Below are positions 22,043-30,814 of a DNA stretch of 42,880 nt, one piece after another; within the stretch, counting starts at the first letter, position 1, and each line of letters opens with the position of its first letter. The notes below the pieces were generated by a model. The model was not told the DNA's origin. It worked only from the letters and a program-made list of their open reading frames with translations, and searched no databases. The stretch covers positions 1 to 42,880 of IMG/VR virus record IMGVR_UViG_3300044712_000477; one strand, 5' to 3'. The DNA is from a virus. Made by a program: the position numbers and the translations under genes.

Positions 22043-22485
22043 TATTCGCCACCCCACACGCTGTACACGCCCGTCAGCCGCTTGATGAGTTCCTGCTCCG
22101 CGCCGTTATCCTCCATCACGCAGCAGCCGGTGAAGGCGTGGATGATGATCGGCCATTCCTTGACAAAGGCGAGATGACACGCCAGCCGCCCGTACCGGTA
22201 GACCACGATATCGCCAGGGAGCGGTTCCCGTCCTTTGACCTCATGACAGACTTGCTGCAGGATGCCGAGCAGGATTTCTTCATTCCGGTGTAGGTTGAAG
22301 CCTTCCAGAACGACCGGCAGCTGCTGTCCCGTGATAAGCCCACAGTTGACGAGCACCTGGTGGACGAAACGCCCGCAGTCCACACCCACGCCCTTGATGC
22401 AGGCGTTCAGGTGAAAGGGAGTTTTCAGCCAGCTTTCAGCCTCCGCAATCACCGCCTGTCTCTGTGTTTGCTCTTGCTCGGTCAT
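22042..22485 (-). CDS. NlpC/P60 tail assembly peptidase (147 aa)
   Basis: A cysteine peptidase domain of the NlpC/P60 type found at the tail tip (lambda gpK, GTA gp14). Catalytic Cys37 lies in GVDCGRFVHQVL, His104 in LACHLAFV and a further His116 in IIIHAF. It would process a tail protein or open peptidoglycan locally during DNA entry. Its position between DUF2163 and the tail tip gene is the order seen in Rhodobacter-type gene transfer agents. The start follows the previous stop by 1 nt; there is no strong binding site, so coupling is likely. Confidence 0.85.
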   Translation of the reverse strand: MTEQEQTQRQAVIAEAESWLKTPFHLNACIKGVGVDCGRFVHQVLVNCGLITGQQLPVVLEGFNLHRNEEILLGILQQVCHEVKGREPLPGDIVVYRYGRLACHLAFVKEWPIIIHAFTGCCVMEDNGAEQELIKRLTGVYSVWGGE

Positions 22486-22486
22486 A

Positions 22487-23569
22487 TCAGTAGGCCGTTT
22501 CTGCTGGAGGAATGAACGGCTCCCCGCTGAAATGAGTCAGGTTGCTGAATTTCGCGTTACAGGTCACCATTGTTTTGTCGCATCCCGCGTAAACGTGGAA
22601 CGTGTCACCTACTGCCGGAGGGTAAGGGAACGGTAGGGAGAAGGTGAGCACTCCCGGAGCGTAGCTTTTGACCGTCCTGGAAATGCCGCTATTCATCCCA
22701 CTGGTGAAAACTACCGTCCCGAGATCGAACCAGCCCGCCGTCTGGTAGGTAAAATCGCCGGAGATGATCAGCCCATCGGCTGGAGGCGTCGGGAACAAAA
22801 TCAATGCTTCCGTGCCTTTGTATTCAGCCGTCCAGGTGGTCTGAGGTATCCCGTTGATGTAGATCGCCGTGCAGACCGTGACAAGGCGCGGGAACATGGC
22901 AACGAACTGTGATTTTTCGCCGTCTGCCAGGCCGAAGGTGTACATCGAGTAGGTCCCTGTGGTGCCGCCCGCTTGTGTCAGCCCGCAGTTGATAAGGCTC
23001 TGGGTGCTCCCTGCCAGTACGCTCGATGCTACCTGGTAGGTCGCTTTATTCACTCCGCAGCCAGAGTCATACAAGGCGTGTCGACAGGTTGTTTGGTAAA
23101 TGTTGAGCGGTAATTTTAAGTTGAGCTTGAACAGGTCGGACTTAATAGAAATCGGAATCTGTGTCCTGCCGCCCTGTTGAATATCGGAGATGAAGCCGCC
23201 AAAACGGTAAATTTTCGATATGTAGTCTGCCCAGGTCGGAGCGAAAAACGCCCGCTCAACGAGGAATGTCGCATTATCCAGAATCCCCTTGTATGCCGCG
23301 CCTGCCCAGGTATCCCCGCCGATCATGTCGGATGCGTCAGGGTAGACGGTAATCTGCATATCATCGACCTCAACGCCGACGCTCTGCTTGATCGAACTCC
23401 GCACGATCAGAGGCGAAGACAGAAAAGTATTCCCGCCGACAGTCAGCGGCTGGTCCAGGCTGGTATACCTGAGCACCAACCCATTCATGGTGGTGATGGT
23501 GTACAGATCGGCCATCAGGTATTGGTCAGCCGAGGCAAACAGCGCTATGAGTAGAGGGTCGTTGATCAT
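22487..23569 (-). CDS. DUF2163 tail protein (GTA gp13-like, 360 aa)
   Basis: N-terminal DUF2163 domain (LYTITTMNGLVLRYTSLDQPLTVGG, SSIKQSVGVEVDDMQITVYP) that binds the distal tail ring in this phage class, with the diagnostic Cys cluster YQTTCRHALYDSGCGVNKATY (about 160-180) and a C-terminal CDKTMVTCNAKFSNLTHFSGEPFIP motif. An inserted beta-rich part (about 200-290) resembles the insertion in the tail tip and DUF2460 genes. Start codon ATG lies 4 nt after the upstream stop, so it is translated by coupling. Confidence 0.85.
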   Translation of the reverse strand: MINDPLLIALFASADQYLMADLYTITTMNGLVLRYTSLDQPLTVGGNTFLSSPLIVRSSIKQSVGVEVDDMQITVYPDASDMIGGDTWAGAAYKGILDNATFLVERAFFAPTWADYISKIYRFGGFISDIQQGGRTQIPISIKSDLFKLNLKLPLNIYQTTCRHALYDSGCGVNKATYQVASSVLAGSTQSLINCGLTQAGGTTGTYSMYTFGLADGEKSQFVAMFPRLVTVCTAIYINGIPQTTWTAEYKGTEALILFPTPPADGLIISGDFTYQTAGWFDLGTVVFTSGMNSGISRTVKSYAPGVLTFSLPFPYPPAVGDTFHVYAGCDKTMVTCNAKFSNLTHFSGEPFIPPAETAY

Positions 23570-23573
23570 GTCG

Positions 23574-25670
23574 TCATTTCACGCTGATAAACTGCAGCTT
23601 CTGCAGATCCCAGAGGTTGTGCATAAACTGGTTGAATTCGGCCATGTCGTCCATAAACCGGCAGCGGAAGTAATAGGAGAAGTCGGCGCGTACTACCACC
23701 CCGCTACCGGGAGCCGTGTCAAATGTGATCAAACCGGTATCGCTCATTGTCCAGCCGGAAGTCTGCCGCACGTTATCGAGATAGATGGTTGGCGTGCCGC
23801 TGATGTCCTTGAATGGTTCGGTGAAACCACCCAAAGTGCGGACCAGTTGAAATGTCCTGAGTGTTCCGGTGCCAGTCCCGATCAGCTGATGTTGCACTGA
23901 ACAGTCGTCCGGATCCCGGTACAGGAACGTGTCGAAGGATCCCCGGCGCGACAGGAAGAAACCCATGAGGTTTTGCAGTTCCTGATATGCCGCATCTGCC
24001 CGGAGGATTTCAAATTGCAGATCGAACTCCCATCGCGGATAGGACCAGAAAGACGCCCGCTTTTCCGTGCCGCTTGCCGATACCTGAACGGAGGTGGAGA
24101 AAATCGGCTTTTTCACCCGGTCCCAGGACAGTCCGGCGAATGTCGGGAATATGGTTCTCGTATCCGGAACATACGGTGTGCCACCACCGCCACCGCCCTG
24201 ACCGCCACCGCCGCCAGGTTGAACGACCACGATCCGCTCATACGCCCCGATATCGTAAGCCGCACCCTGTGGCCTCGCGGTGCCGATGATATCCGTCAGC
24301 ACTTCAGCCAGCGTTGCGCCTACATTCAGCGCCGGGCTTGCCGCCTGTAGGGTGAAATCGTGGTTCGATATGTCGGAAAATAGGGGATCTGTCCCACTTA
24401 TCGAATGGTCGTCGAACGCAGTAGCCGCTTGCCATGCCGCCAGGGTGTATGCGGTAGAAGTGCGCTGCATCCAGATGATGTTACTGCCGCCCGGGTTGTA
24501 ATAGAGGTTGTAATCGCACTCGAAATTAGTCAGCCCGCCCGAAGGGTCGTTGATCCATAACTGGTAGCCGGTACAATTACTGATGATGTTGTTTTTTACC
24601 TTGTTGTTGTGCGAGTAGTACCCGCCGCTGGCGGTCAGCGAGATGCCGCCATAGTAGCCAAGGGGAGCGGTGTTTTCGTCAACGGTGTTGTTATAGACCT
24701 TCCAACCGCAGGTGCAGATAAGCTCGATACCAGCCCTGCCGGAATGGTGGACCACATTATTGAAGATCAGACTATTGGTATCGACTCCGCGCAGATCGCC
24801 GTCAGGGGTGTTCGTGTAGCTGATCGCCTCGATGCCGGTACCTTTGCCGGTCCCGCTCCAGGACAGGACCCTGTTGTTGTAGCAGGTGCCGTTGAACCAC
24901 TGTTCGAACTGGATACCGTTATCGTCGTAATCCCAAATGAGGTTGTTGTAGCACTCGTTGTAATCTTCCCTGGCGCCGGCGCCGTCGAAATTGATCCCGC
25001 GACCACATCCGTAAACGGTGTTGTTCCTGGCGATGCTGTACTTGATGTAGTTCATCAGCCAAGCGCCACGGGTCGTATAATCGTGGATAATGTTCGTATC
25101 GATCAGGGTATGGTCACATGAACCGTATCCCGCAAAGATACCCGTCGCCCACTGGCTAATTCCGTTCAATTCCGAATTGATAACCTGACAATGACTGCCG
25201 TAAAACCTGACTGCTCCCTCGATGTAGCAGTTATCGAGAACAAAATAATCGTTGCCGCCATTGGGGTAGTTGTTCGACCCAAGCCAGATATCGCCGGTAG
25301 GCTCATTATCCGCAGTGCCGGTCTTGTCAAAGTCGATGGAATACGTTTTGCCGTCGGAATAGGTCGTGTAGCTGGCGAGCAGCCGCATATTCCGGAAAAT
25401 ATAACCGTGCTGCCTGCCACCAGTGCGGATAGTGCGCCGGTTGCCCGAGGTAACAGTGACTACTTCAGTGCCGTATGCCTGCACCGTGATCGGAGACAAC
25501 TGGCTGCCTGTGGTCTTGATTATCAGGTGTTCCGAGTACGTCCCACCACGGATGTATACCGTATCTCCGGCAGCAACAGTATTGAGAGCCTTCTGGATAG
25601 TTAGGAACGGTGCACCAATGGTCCCGGCTGCGTTGTCGTTCCCTGTAGTGGCTACATAGTAGGTGCTCAT
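23574..25670 (-). CDS. Fusion: beta-helix domain plus DUF2460 distal-tail domain (698 aa)
   Basis: Residues 1-470 form a right-handed parallel beta-helix (MSTYYVATTGNDNAAGTIG start, many NN-x-ltG-type repeats, ending with an anchor-Q-like TDPLFSDISNHDFTL ... YDIGAYE). A polyglycine hinge (about 485-495) then leads to residues 505-698, a DUF2460 distal tail domain (FPTFAGLSWDRVKKPIFSTS, YPRWEFDLQFEILR, LMGFFLSRRGSFDTFLYRDP). DUF2460 proteins normally stand alone at about 200 residues. The start overlaps the tape measure stop (ATGA). This may be a tail tip with a built-in polysaccharide-binding or -degrading arm. Confidence 0.8.
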   Translation of the reverse strand: MSTYYVATTGNDNAAGTIGAPFLTIQKALNTVAAGDTVYIRGGTYSEHLIIKTTGSQLSPITVQAYGTEVVTVTSGNRRTIRTGGRQHGYIFRNMRLLASYTTYSDGKTYSIDFDKTGTADNEPTGDIWLGSNNYPNGGNDYFVLDNCYIEGAVRFYGSHCQVINSELNGISQWATGIFAGYGSCDHTLIDTNIIHDYTTRGAWLMNYIKYSIARNNTVYGCGRGINFDGAGAREDYNECYNNLIWDYDDNGIQFEQWFNGTCYNNRVLSWSGTGKGTGIEAISYTNTPDGDLRGVDTNSLIFNNVVHHSGRAGIELICTCGWKVYNNTVDENTAPLGYYGGISLTASGGYYSHNNKVKNNIISNCTGYQLWINDPSGGLTNFECDYNLYYNPGGSNIIWMQRTSTAYTLAAWQAATAFDDHSISGTDPLFSDISNHDFTLQAASPALNVGATLAEVLTDIIGTARPQGAAYDIGAYERIVVVQPGGGGGQGGGGGGTPYVPDTRTIFPTFAGLSWDRVKKPIFSTSVQVSASGTEKRASFWSYPRWEFDLQFEILRADAAYQELQNLMGFFLSRRGSFDTFLYRDPDDCSVQHQLIGTGTGTLRTFQLVRTLGGFTEPFKDISGTPTIYLDNVRQTSGWTMSDTGLITFDTAPGSGVVVRADFSYYFRCRFMDDMAEFNQFMHNLWDLQKLQFISVK

Positions 25671-28300
25671 ACCGGATTCACCTGTGGGTTAAAGTTCCGG
25701 GCCTGAACAGCGAGCGTTGATGCTATCGCCTTCCCGTTGTTCATAAAGAACTGCTTGACCGACTTTGTGTCAATGGCGTTCACGTTGAAGTTGACATGCT
25801 GGACGGCGCCACCCCTGGCGCCCTGTTTCCCTCCGGCCATGTTGCGGATCACGTCGGCATACTGAGCAGGGAGAACCATCTCTCTAGCGTGGAGCTGCGT
25901 TACCGGATTGACCCCAGCCGGGATGTCGTAACCCTTCGCTGCAGACGCCTGAATTGCATACCCTTGCCCCATGCCCTCCATCATTGCCGCCGCAGCCGCA
26001 GCCAGCGCCGGGCCTGCGTAGGGGATGGAAGCAACCGCTGCAGCCGCAGCCATGGCGGCAACCGCTGTGTAAGATTCAACCGCCGCCACGTTCGCCGAGG
26101 ATCTGATAGCCTGCGACTCGACGTCTGCCGCTGTCTGGGATGCAACCCGAGTCTGGTCCTGTGCCTGACTGCAGAGGGTCATCATGATTTGCTGCTTTAT
26201 CCACTCCATCCCCATTTGCAGGGCCATATCCACGAAAGAATCAAGGATACCCGCGGCCATCTGCTGCATGGCCTTCTTGAACGTCAGCGTGCCGTTGATC
26301 ATCCCCTTGATCGCGCCGGAGAACACCTGAGAGATGGACTGAAAAACCTTCTGCCAGGACTTGATCGAATCCTGGGACGCCTGGAGGTCGAGCTTGTGGA
26401 CATTGGCAACGTGCTTCTTCTGTAGCTTCTCGATTTCGAGCAATGCCTTCTGATGCTCAATGGTCCCTTGACGCAACAGCTTGACCTTGTTCTGGAGGGA
26501 CTGCAGGTCGATCTGGTATTCCTGCTCGACCAGTTTGCGCTCCCGGGCCAGATATTCCTGCTCGCTGATTGCCTCGATATTGCGGAGATAGTCGAGGTCG
26601 TCCCGCTTCATCTGAACGGTGATCATGTTGAGTTCGCGCTGGTGGTCAAGGATGTTTTCCTGCCGCTTTTTAACGTCCTCGTCGTGCTCGCGTTCGGCCT
26701 TCTCGATCTCCCGCAGCATGGATTTGTATTCTTTCGACTGCTCGCCGTATGCGGCCTTGATGCGCTGCGCTTCCTGCTTGACGATGTTGATCCGGTCGAT
26801 GGACCCGGCAAGGGCCGCGTCATACTTGGTCTTCAGGACGACTATCTCGGCCTGCAACGACTCGTGAGCCAGCTGCTTTTCGAGCTGGTAGACCTTATGG
26901 TTGATTGCAATCCGTTCTTTCTGCGACAGGTCGGCAACCTTCAACTTTTCCTGCCAGTAAATAAGCTCTTCGTTTTTCGAATCCTTAAAGAACTCCCGCT
27001 CTTTCTCCAGCATGATCTCAAGGGATTCGGTCCATTCGGGAACGCGGGAGGGTGTCTCTTTCTCCTTTTTACCCTTGCTCTTGTCAACCTTCGCGTCATC
27101 GTCATACTGGGCGCCACCGCCACCGCCGAGGGAAGAAGCCTTGCTCCCTTTCAGCCCGAGGATTTTGGCCGCGCTGTCAACGGTGTCCACGGCTACCTTC
27201 TTCATCCTGGTAGAGTAATCCTGAGCAGCATTGCCCATATTGCGCCAGCCCTGCGCTCCTTCGTGCATCACTCCGGCGAAATCACCCTGCAGCGCCTTTT
27301 TCACGATACTGGCGCTCGTTGTAGCCGCGTCGGCCATCATCCTGAATGCTGTACTGATGTGGATATAGGCAATCTCAGCCGTTGCAGCGCAGTCCAGAAA
27401 AACAATGGAGAGCGTCTGAATTGCAACCTTGAAGACGTGGACCAGCTCTGGCCCCTGTGAGCCAAGCCACGCACCCAGTTGTGTCAGGATAGGAATTACC
27501 GCGCTTCCGATCATGATGTTGAGCGAGCGGAATACCTCTTTCACGTCCACCATTGCCAGCCGGTAGGCTTTGTACTGCGCTACGCCTTCAGGACCGACGA
27601 CCAGGTGAAGTTCTTCGGCGCGTCGTTTCGCTTCGGCCATCACTTCAGCGTTCAGTTGGATGAATTTCGCGTTGTCCAGCGCCGCCCGGCCATAAACCGC
27701 CATCATGGCAACGTCCCGGTCTTTACCTTCCTTGTAGCCCAGGAGCACCTTGTTGGCGTTCAGCATGATCTCGATCATGTCCAGGGTTTTACCGTTGGCG
27801 TCCTTGGTGGCAATGCCCATCTGGTTCAGCCCGGCCTCGTTGCTCTTGAGATTCCGCACCAGCCCCTTGAGCGAGCCGGAAATCTGTTCCTGTGACACGC
27901 CGAGCCGCTCAGAGGCTACCACCAGGACTGACGCCCTTTCAGTGGTGACGCCCAACTGCCGGGAGAGTTTTATTGCCTCGCCGGTCCATTCCATCGTCTG
28001 AGATACCGCATGTTTGAACGCGGACCCTCCGGCAAGAACGGCAGTAATGGCAATGAACGCGCCCTGGACCTTGCCGATCGCGCCAGTGACGGACCCCATA
28101 GCGGTATTGACTCCGGCGAACCCGCTCTTAACTTCGGCCTGCACCTTCGTCATACTGGCGGCAACCTGCATCTGCATCCGCTGGAATGATTCGGTGATCT
28201 GGTTTGCTGTGGCGCGTGAAACCATAACGGCTTCATCACAGCCCGCCTGCATGGCACCTGTTGTCGCGCCGAATTGTACCTGTACCAGTTTGTCAGCCAT
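25667..28300 (-). CDS. Tail tape measure protein (877 aa)
   Basis: Sets tail length and forms the channel for DNA entry. Its 877 residues are almost all helical, with a hydrophobic segment near 80-95 (AFIAITAVLAGGSAF), long charged coiled coils between 420 and 670, and an alanine-rich hydrophobic part near 770-810 (AVAAMAAAAAVASIPYAGPALAAAAAAMM). At roughly 0.15 nm per residue this predicts a tail near 130 nm. It follows the tail chaperone frameshift pair, as always in siphophages. AAGGAAA precedes the ATG. Confidence 0.88.
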   Translation of the reverse strand: MADKLVQVQFGATTGAMQAGCDEAVMVSRATANQITESFQRMQMQVAASMTKVQAEVKSGFAGVNTAMGSVTGAIGKVQGAFIAITAVLAGGSAFKHAVSQTMEWTGEAIKLSRQLGVTTERASVLVVASERLGVSQEQISGSLKGLVRNLKSNEAGLNQMGIATKDANGKTLDMIEIMLNANKVLLGYKEGKDRDVAMMAVYGRAALDNAKFIQLNAEVMAEAKRRAEELHLVVGPEGVAQYKAYRLAMVDVKEVFRSLNIMIGSAVIPILTQLGAWLGSQGPELVHVFKVAIQTLSIVFLDCAATAEIAYIHISTAFRMMADAATTSASIVKKALQGDFAGVMHEGAQGWRNMGNAAQDYSTRMKKVAVDTVDSAAKILGLKGSKASSLGGGGGAQYDDDAKVDKSKGKKEKETPSRVPEWTESLEIMLEKEREFFKDSKNEELIYWQEKLKVADLSQKERIAINHKVYQLEKQLAHESLQAEIVVLKTKYDAALAGSIDRINIVKQEAQRIKAAYGEQSKEYKSMLREIEKAEREHDEDVKKRQENILDHQRELNMITVQMKRDDLDYLRNIEAISEQEYLARERKLVEQEYQIDLQSLQNKVKLLRQGTIEHQKALLEIEKLQKKHVANVHKLDLQASQDSIKSWQKVFQSISQVFSGAIKGMINGTLTFKKAMQQMAAGILDSFVDMALQMGMEWIKQQIMMTLCSQAQDQTRVASQTAADVESQAIRSSANVAAVESYTAVAAMAAAAAVASIPYAGPALAAAAAAMMEGMGQGYAIQASAAKGYDIPAGVNPVTQLHAREMVLPAQYADVIRNMAGGKQGARGGAVQHVNFNVNAIDTKSVKQFFMNNGKAIASTLAVQARNFNPQVNPV

Positions 28301-28891
28301 TGGTTTCCTTGGGTAGGTCGATCCTGCCGCCTGCCGCCATGAAGTCCGCTATGAAATCGTTCAGGCCCTTCTTTTCCTGCTGTTCAGGTTCTTCCTGCTT
28401 GACTCCGAAATATGCCGCCAGTCGGTATACCTGAATGTGGACCGGTGGAAATACCTTCCAGTGCTCATTCATTGCTTTTAGCCGGGGTAACGTCATGTTG
28501 TCCCTGATGTATTCCCAGGTCCAACCTGTAGCCGCTATCAGGAAGGAGTAGAGCTCACCCCAATCGACGCCCCCGGCTGCCCTTCCCCCTCCGGCACCTC
28601 TTCGAGACCGGACCCGCTTACCACAGCAGTGAACGCCGTCGCTATTTCCTGAATGGTGAATTCTTTTTCCCGGTTGAATTCCGGGTCATACGTCTGGATT
28701 GCCGCCTTGACGATCTGCAACTGTTTTCTGAGCAGGTCGAGCGGGATACCTGCCGCCCCGCCGTCCGTCGTGATCTGGTTTGACTCCGCGCCGATTTCCT
28801 TCAATAACTGCTCGAACTCTTCCAGTTGCCCGAAGTTCAGCGGCTTGGCAAAGGTGTGTGTGTCGGAAAATTCGATCTTTATTGCTCTCAC
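28293..28891 (-). CDS. Tail assembly chaperone G-T fusion made by -1 frameshift (about 199 aa)
   Basis: Past the stop-bounded first frame, the -1 frame is open from upstream of the first frame's TGA to 28293 and encodes DWGELYSFLIAATGWTWEYI, RDNMTLPRL and HWKVFPPVHIQVYRLAAYFG, a typical T domain that lacks its own start at the right place. The shift must occur upstream of the first stop; the G-rich run at 28581-28592, with G-GGG-GAA at 28583-28589, is the best candidate though it is not a classical heptamer. Only the last 67 residues would be seen by simple gene finding. The T domain recruits tail tube to the tape measure. Confidence 0.75.
28538..28891 (-). CDS. Tail assembly chaperone G (117 aa)
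   Basis: The upstream partner of the frameshift pair. It is a mixed alpha/beta protein (IEFSDTHTFAKPLNFGQLEEFEQLLKEIG, FTIQEIATAFTAVVSGSGLEEV) with an acidic, proline/Gly-rich end. It starts with GTG, with AAAGGGG 6 nt upstream in the loop of a small hairpin (CAAAAG 28891-28896 with CTTTTG 28904-28909), which may limit its translation. Position between the tail tube and tape measure genes is diagnostic. Confidence 0.75.
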   Translation of the reverse strand: MRAIKIEFSDTHTFAKPLNFGQLEEFEQLLKEIGAESNQITTDGGAAGIPLDLLRKQLQIVKAAIQTYDPEFNREKEFTIQEIATAFTAVVSGSGLEEVPEGEGQPGASIGVSSTPS

Positions 28892-28991
28892 AAAAGCCCC
28901 TTTCTTTTGCCCCCGAGAAGGTACGTTGCGCCAGGCCGCCAGGGGAAACGGCTTTTCGACTGCGCGAGTCTAGGCGCAAGCTGTTGGGTTG

Positions 28992-29723
28992 CTACTCGTC
29001 AAATGACAGTGTTCCTATAACCCCGGACGCATCCGCGAAGCAGGAGAAGTCGAATTCAGGAATCACGAAATCTTCCAGCTTGGTAGCAAAGGTCAGTTTG
29101 TTCGATGTACACTGGTTCAGCACGAAGTGACACGCCTTGCTGTTGTAGATACTGGTGAACGACGCCTGAAAAAACGGGGTGGTGCCGAGGATCTGATTAT
29201 TGATCACCAGCTTTTTCCCGGTAGCTGCTACGGTGTAGGTGTAATTCAACTTCACGCCCAGGCCCGCGTCCGCAGCTGCGAAGGTGTAGACGCCTGCAGA
29301 TACCGAATACTGCCCGGTAGTGGGGTTCGATGCCACCTTGGTCAACGGGAGGCCGGTCAGGGTGAAGGTCACGCCCAGGTCGGCCAGGAAGGTTGCGCTA
29401 TTGGAAACGGTGACGGTGTACGGCCCGGAAGGGGAAGGGATGGTCCCGGCTTCTTCCACCACAACCGCAGTCTCGCCGACTGCCAATGTTTGACCGAAGA
29501 AAATCTGATTGAACATCAGGCTATTAATGTTCGCCTGCTTGGCCTTACATGAGATTTTCCCGGTGCCGCGTGCAATGGCGAGCGGGAACTGGTACTGGCC
29601 GTGCAGTTCCTTGATGTTGAAGGTAAAGTCAAGCGAGACTTCCTGGAGACCGCCGAAACGCGCAGGGGTGCTGTTTGCTGCCGTGGGTACTCCATAGAGC
29701 ACACCAGAACCAAATGAATACAT
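28992..29723 (-). CDS. Major tail tube protein (243 aa)
   Basis: A beta-rich protein with the conserved start SGVLYGVPTAANSTPARFGGLQEVSLDFTFNIKELHGQ and PLAIARGTGKISCKAK that I recognise from siphophage tail tubes, an inserted segment with Ig-like strands (TVTVSNSATFLADLGVTF ... YTFAAADAGL), and a C-terminal strand set (FEATK-type TFATKLEDFVIPEFDF). It polymerises into the tube around the tape measure. An AGGAGGT site is preceded by a conserved hairpin (29736-29755), shared with the capsid and portal genes. Confidence 0.85.
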   Translation of the reverse strand: MYSFGSGVLYGVPTAANSTPARFGGLQEVSLDFTFNIKELHGQYQFPLAIARGTGKISCKAKQANINSLMFNQIFFGQTLAVGETAVVVEEAGTIPSPSGPYTVTVSNSATFLADLGVTFTLTGLPLTKVASNPTTGQYSVSAGVYTFAAADAGLGVKLNYTYTVAATGKKLVINNQILGTTPFFQASFTSIYNSKACHFVLNQCTSNKLTFATKLEDFVIPEFDFSCFADASGVIGTLSFDE

Positions 29724-29735
29724 GGGATACCTCCT

Positions 29736-29755
29736 GACCGGTCATCACGACGGTC
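29736..29755 (-). promoter_or_regulatory. GUGAU-loop hairpin upstream of the tail tube gene
   Basis: GACC-G-GTC (29736-29743) pairs with GACGGTC (29749-29755) over the 5-nt loop ATCAC (GTGAT on the minus strand), with one bulged base. It lies 13 nt before the start codon, directly abutting the ribosome binding site. The same stem-loop occurs upstream of the capsid and portal genes. Confidence 0.6.
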
Positions 29756-29764
29756 AACTCGTTG

Positions 29765-29896
29765 TTATTTTTCTTCTGCGTCCTTGATTTTCTGTATCAA
29801 ATCGTCACGCGCCTGGAGTGCCAGATTGTAGAATTCAGTGTTTAAGCCTTTGTCACAAAACTGCTCGTTAAACCATTGATAAATCAACTCTTCCAT
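29765..29896 (-). CDS. Small acidic protein between tail genes (43 aa)
   Basis: A 43-residue frame from the ATG 29894-29896, with GAGGAT 4 nt upstream right after the tail terminator's stop: MEELIYQWFNEQFCDKGLNT, then an amphipathic helix. It is likely a real late gene because it fills the gap and is coupled. Role unknown; small proteins here sometimes help tail completion. Confidence 0.5.
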   Translation of the reverse strand: MEELIYQWFNEQFCDKGLNTEFYNLALQARDDLIQKIKDAEEK

Positions 29897-29903
29897 AGCA
29901 TCC

Positions 29904-30335
29904 TCACGTTGTCAGAATTTTAATCGGGATGATCGCAACCGTCTGGTCTCCGAGCACGCCCTCGTCCGTTTCGATCCGTCCCTCGATCCAGACATGCGAC
30001 ACGCCTGCAATGCCGAGCGTTTGGGCGTCCTGGCCGGGCAACGGCCTGAGCATGTTCTCAACCGCGTCGATCAGCGGGTTGATGATCGAGGAGGGAGACA
30101 CGCTTGCATCATTGCTGAAGGCGTACAGGTAGAGTTCCGCGTCAAGGTCGTACTTCGCCCGTAAGCCTCGCGTCTGCTGGATCGTTTCGCCCTTCTGGAT
30201 CTGGAACAGTGCCGGTTGCTCGTTGCCGGGAACGTCGGACCAGTGCTTGAGCTTCCTGGATACCGTGTTGAATCCCTGAATGGTCGAGAAGGCCGCAAAC
30301 AGGCCGCTGTAGATTGTTTCCCTGGACACGTTCAT
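29904..30335 (-). CDS. Tail terminator/completion protein (143 aa)
   Basis: Residues 5-80 have the pattern of siphophage tail terminators (IYSGLFAAFSTIQGFNTVSRKLKHWSDVP, PALFQIQKGETI), then LYAFSNDASVSPSSIINPLIDAVENMLRP and a terminal strand. It caps the tail tube ring and joins it to the head. It overlaps the next upstream gene by 4 nt. The assignment rests on pattern and gene order. Confidence 0.75.
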   Translation of the reverse strand: MNVSRETIYSGLFAAFSTIQGFNTVSRKLKHWSDVPGNEQPALFQIQKGETIQQTRGLRAKYDLDAELYLYAFSNDASVSPSSIINPLIDAVENMLRPLPGQDAQTLGIAGVSHVWIEGRIETDEGVLGDQTVAIIPIKILTT

Positions 30336-30814
30336 GCCAGTATCCTTTCGATCACTGCCTCATACTCTCTGATGATGGTCGGCTCGAACTCTGCCAGGGC
30401 AGTACGCAGAAACGAACGCGCAGGCATGTTCATGTGCATGGAGTGGGCGCGGACAGTAATCTTGCGCGGGTTTTTGACAGTCTTCCCGAAGGCCGTTTTC
30501 ATCATCCGCATGTGTTCCTTGACCGTCACCTGCCCCTGAAATCCATACTCGTGGATATGGGCATACTCTTTATTGGTGCCGACAATGGCGGTGAATTCGC
30601 CACCTGACTCCGAGACCTTATAGTTGATCGACCGGCGAAGGGTGCCGGTCCTGTTTCTCAGCACCTGGCCGGAAAGTTTGTTCTTCTGGACGTAGGCCGA
30701 GAGTTTGATCGCCAGCATCTCGGTCGTCTTCTGAATCTCCGGTATCGCCCTGGCCGGTATCTGCTGAATGTCGGCAATGAGCGCCTCTTGCCCGAGGATG
30801 GTAGCCGTAATCAT
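30332..30814 (-). CDS. HK97 gp10-like tail completion/head-tail joining protein (160 aa)
   Basis: Mixed helix and strand protein with LRNRTGTLRRSINYKVSESGGEFTAIVGTNKEYAHIHEYG, the signature of the HK97 gp10/minor tail Z-type family, and the C-terminal PARSFLRTALAEFEPTI helix. It lies between connector and tail terminator with ATGA overlaps on both sides, the usual order. Confidence 0.82.
   Translation of the reverse strand: MITATILGQEALIADIQQIPARAIPEIQKTTEMLAIKLSAYVQKNKLSGQVLRNRTGTLRRSINYKVSESGGEFTAIVGTNKEYAHIHEYGFQGQVTVKEHMRMMKTAFGKTVKNPRKITVRAHSMHMNMPARSFLRTALAEFEPTIIREYEAVIERILA

Noticed and set aside
25166-25420. Frames of Thr/Ser/Pro-rich composition inside the beta-helix gene
   Set aside because: They are alternate-frame readings of a repetitive beta-helix coding region without starts or sites.
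26453-27460. A 335-codon frame on the plus strand opposite the tape measure gene
   Set aside because: It mirrors the coiled-coil codons of the tape measure gene, is Leu/Val-rich with no domain, and has no matching gene neighbourhood.
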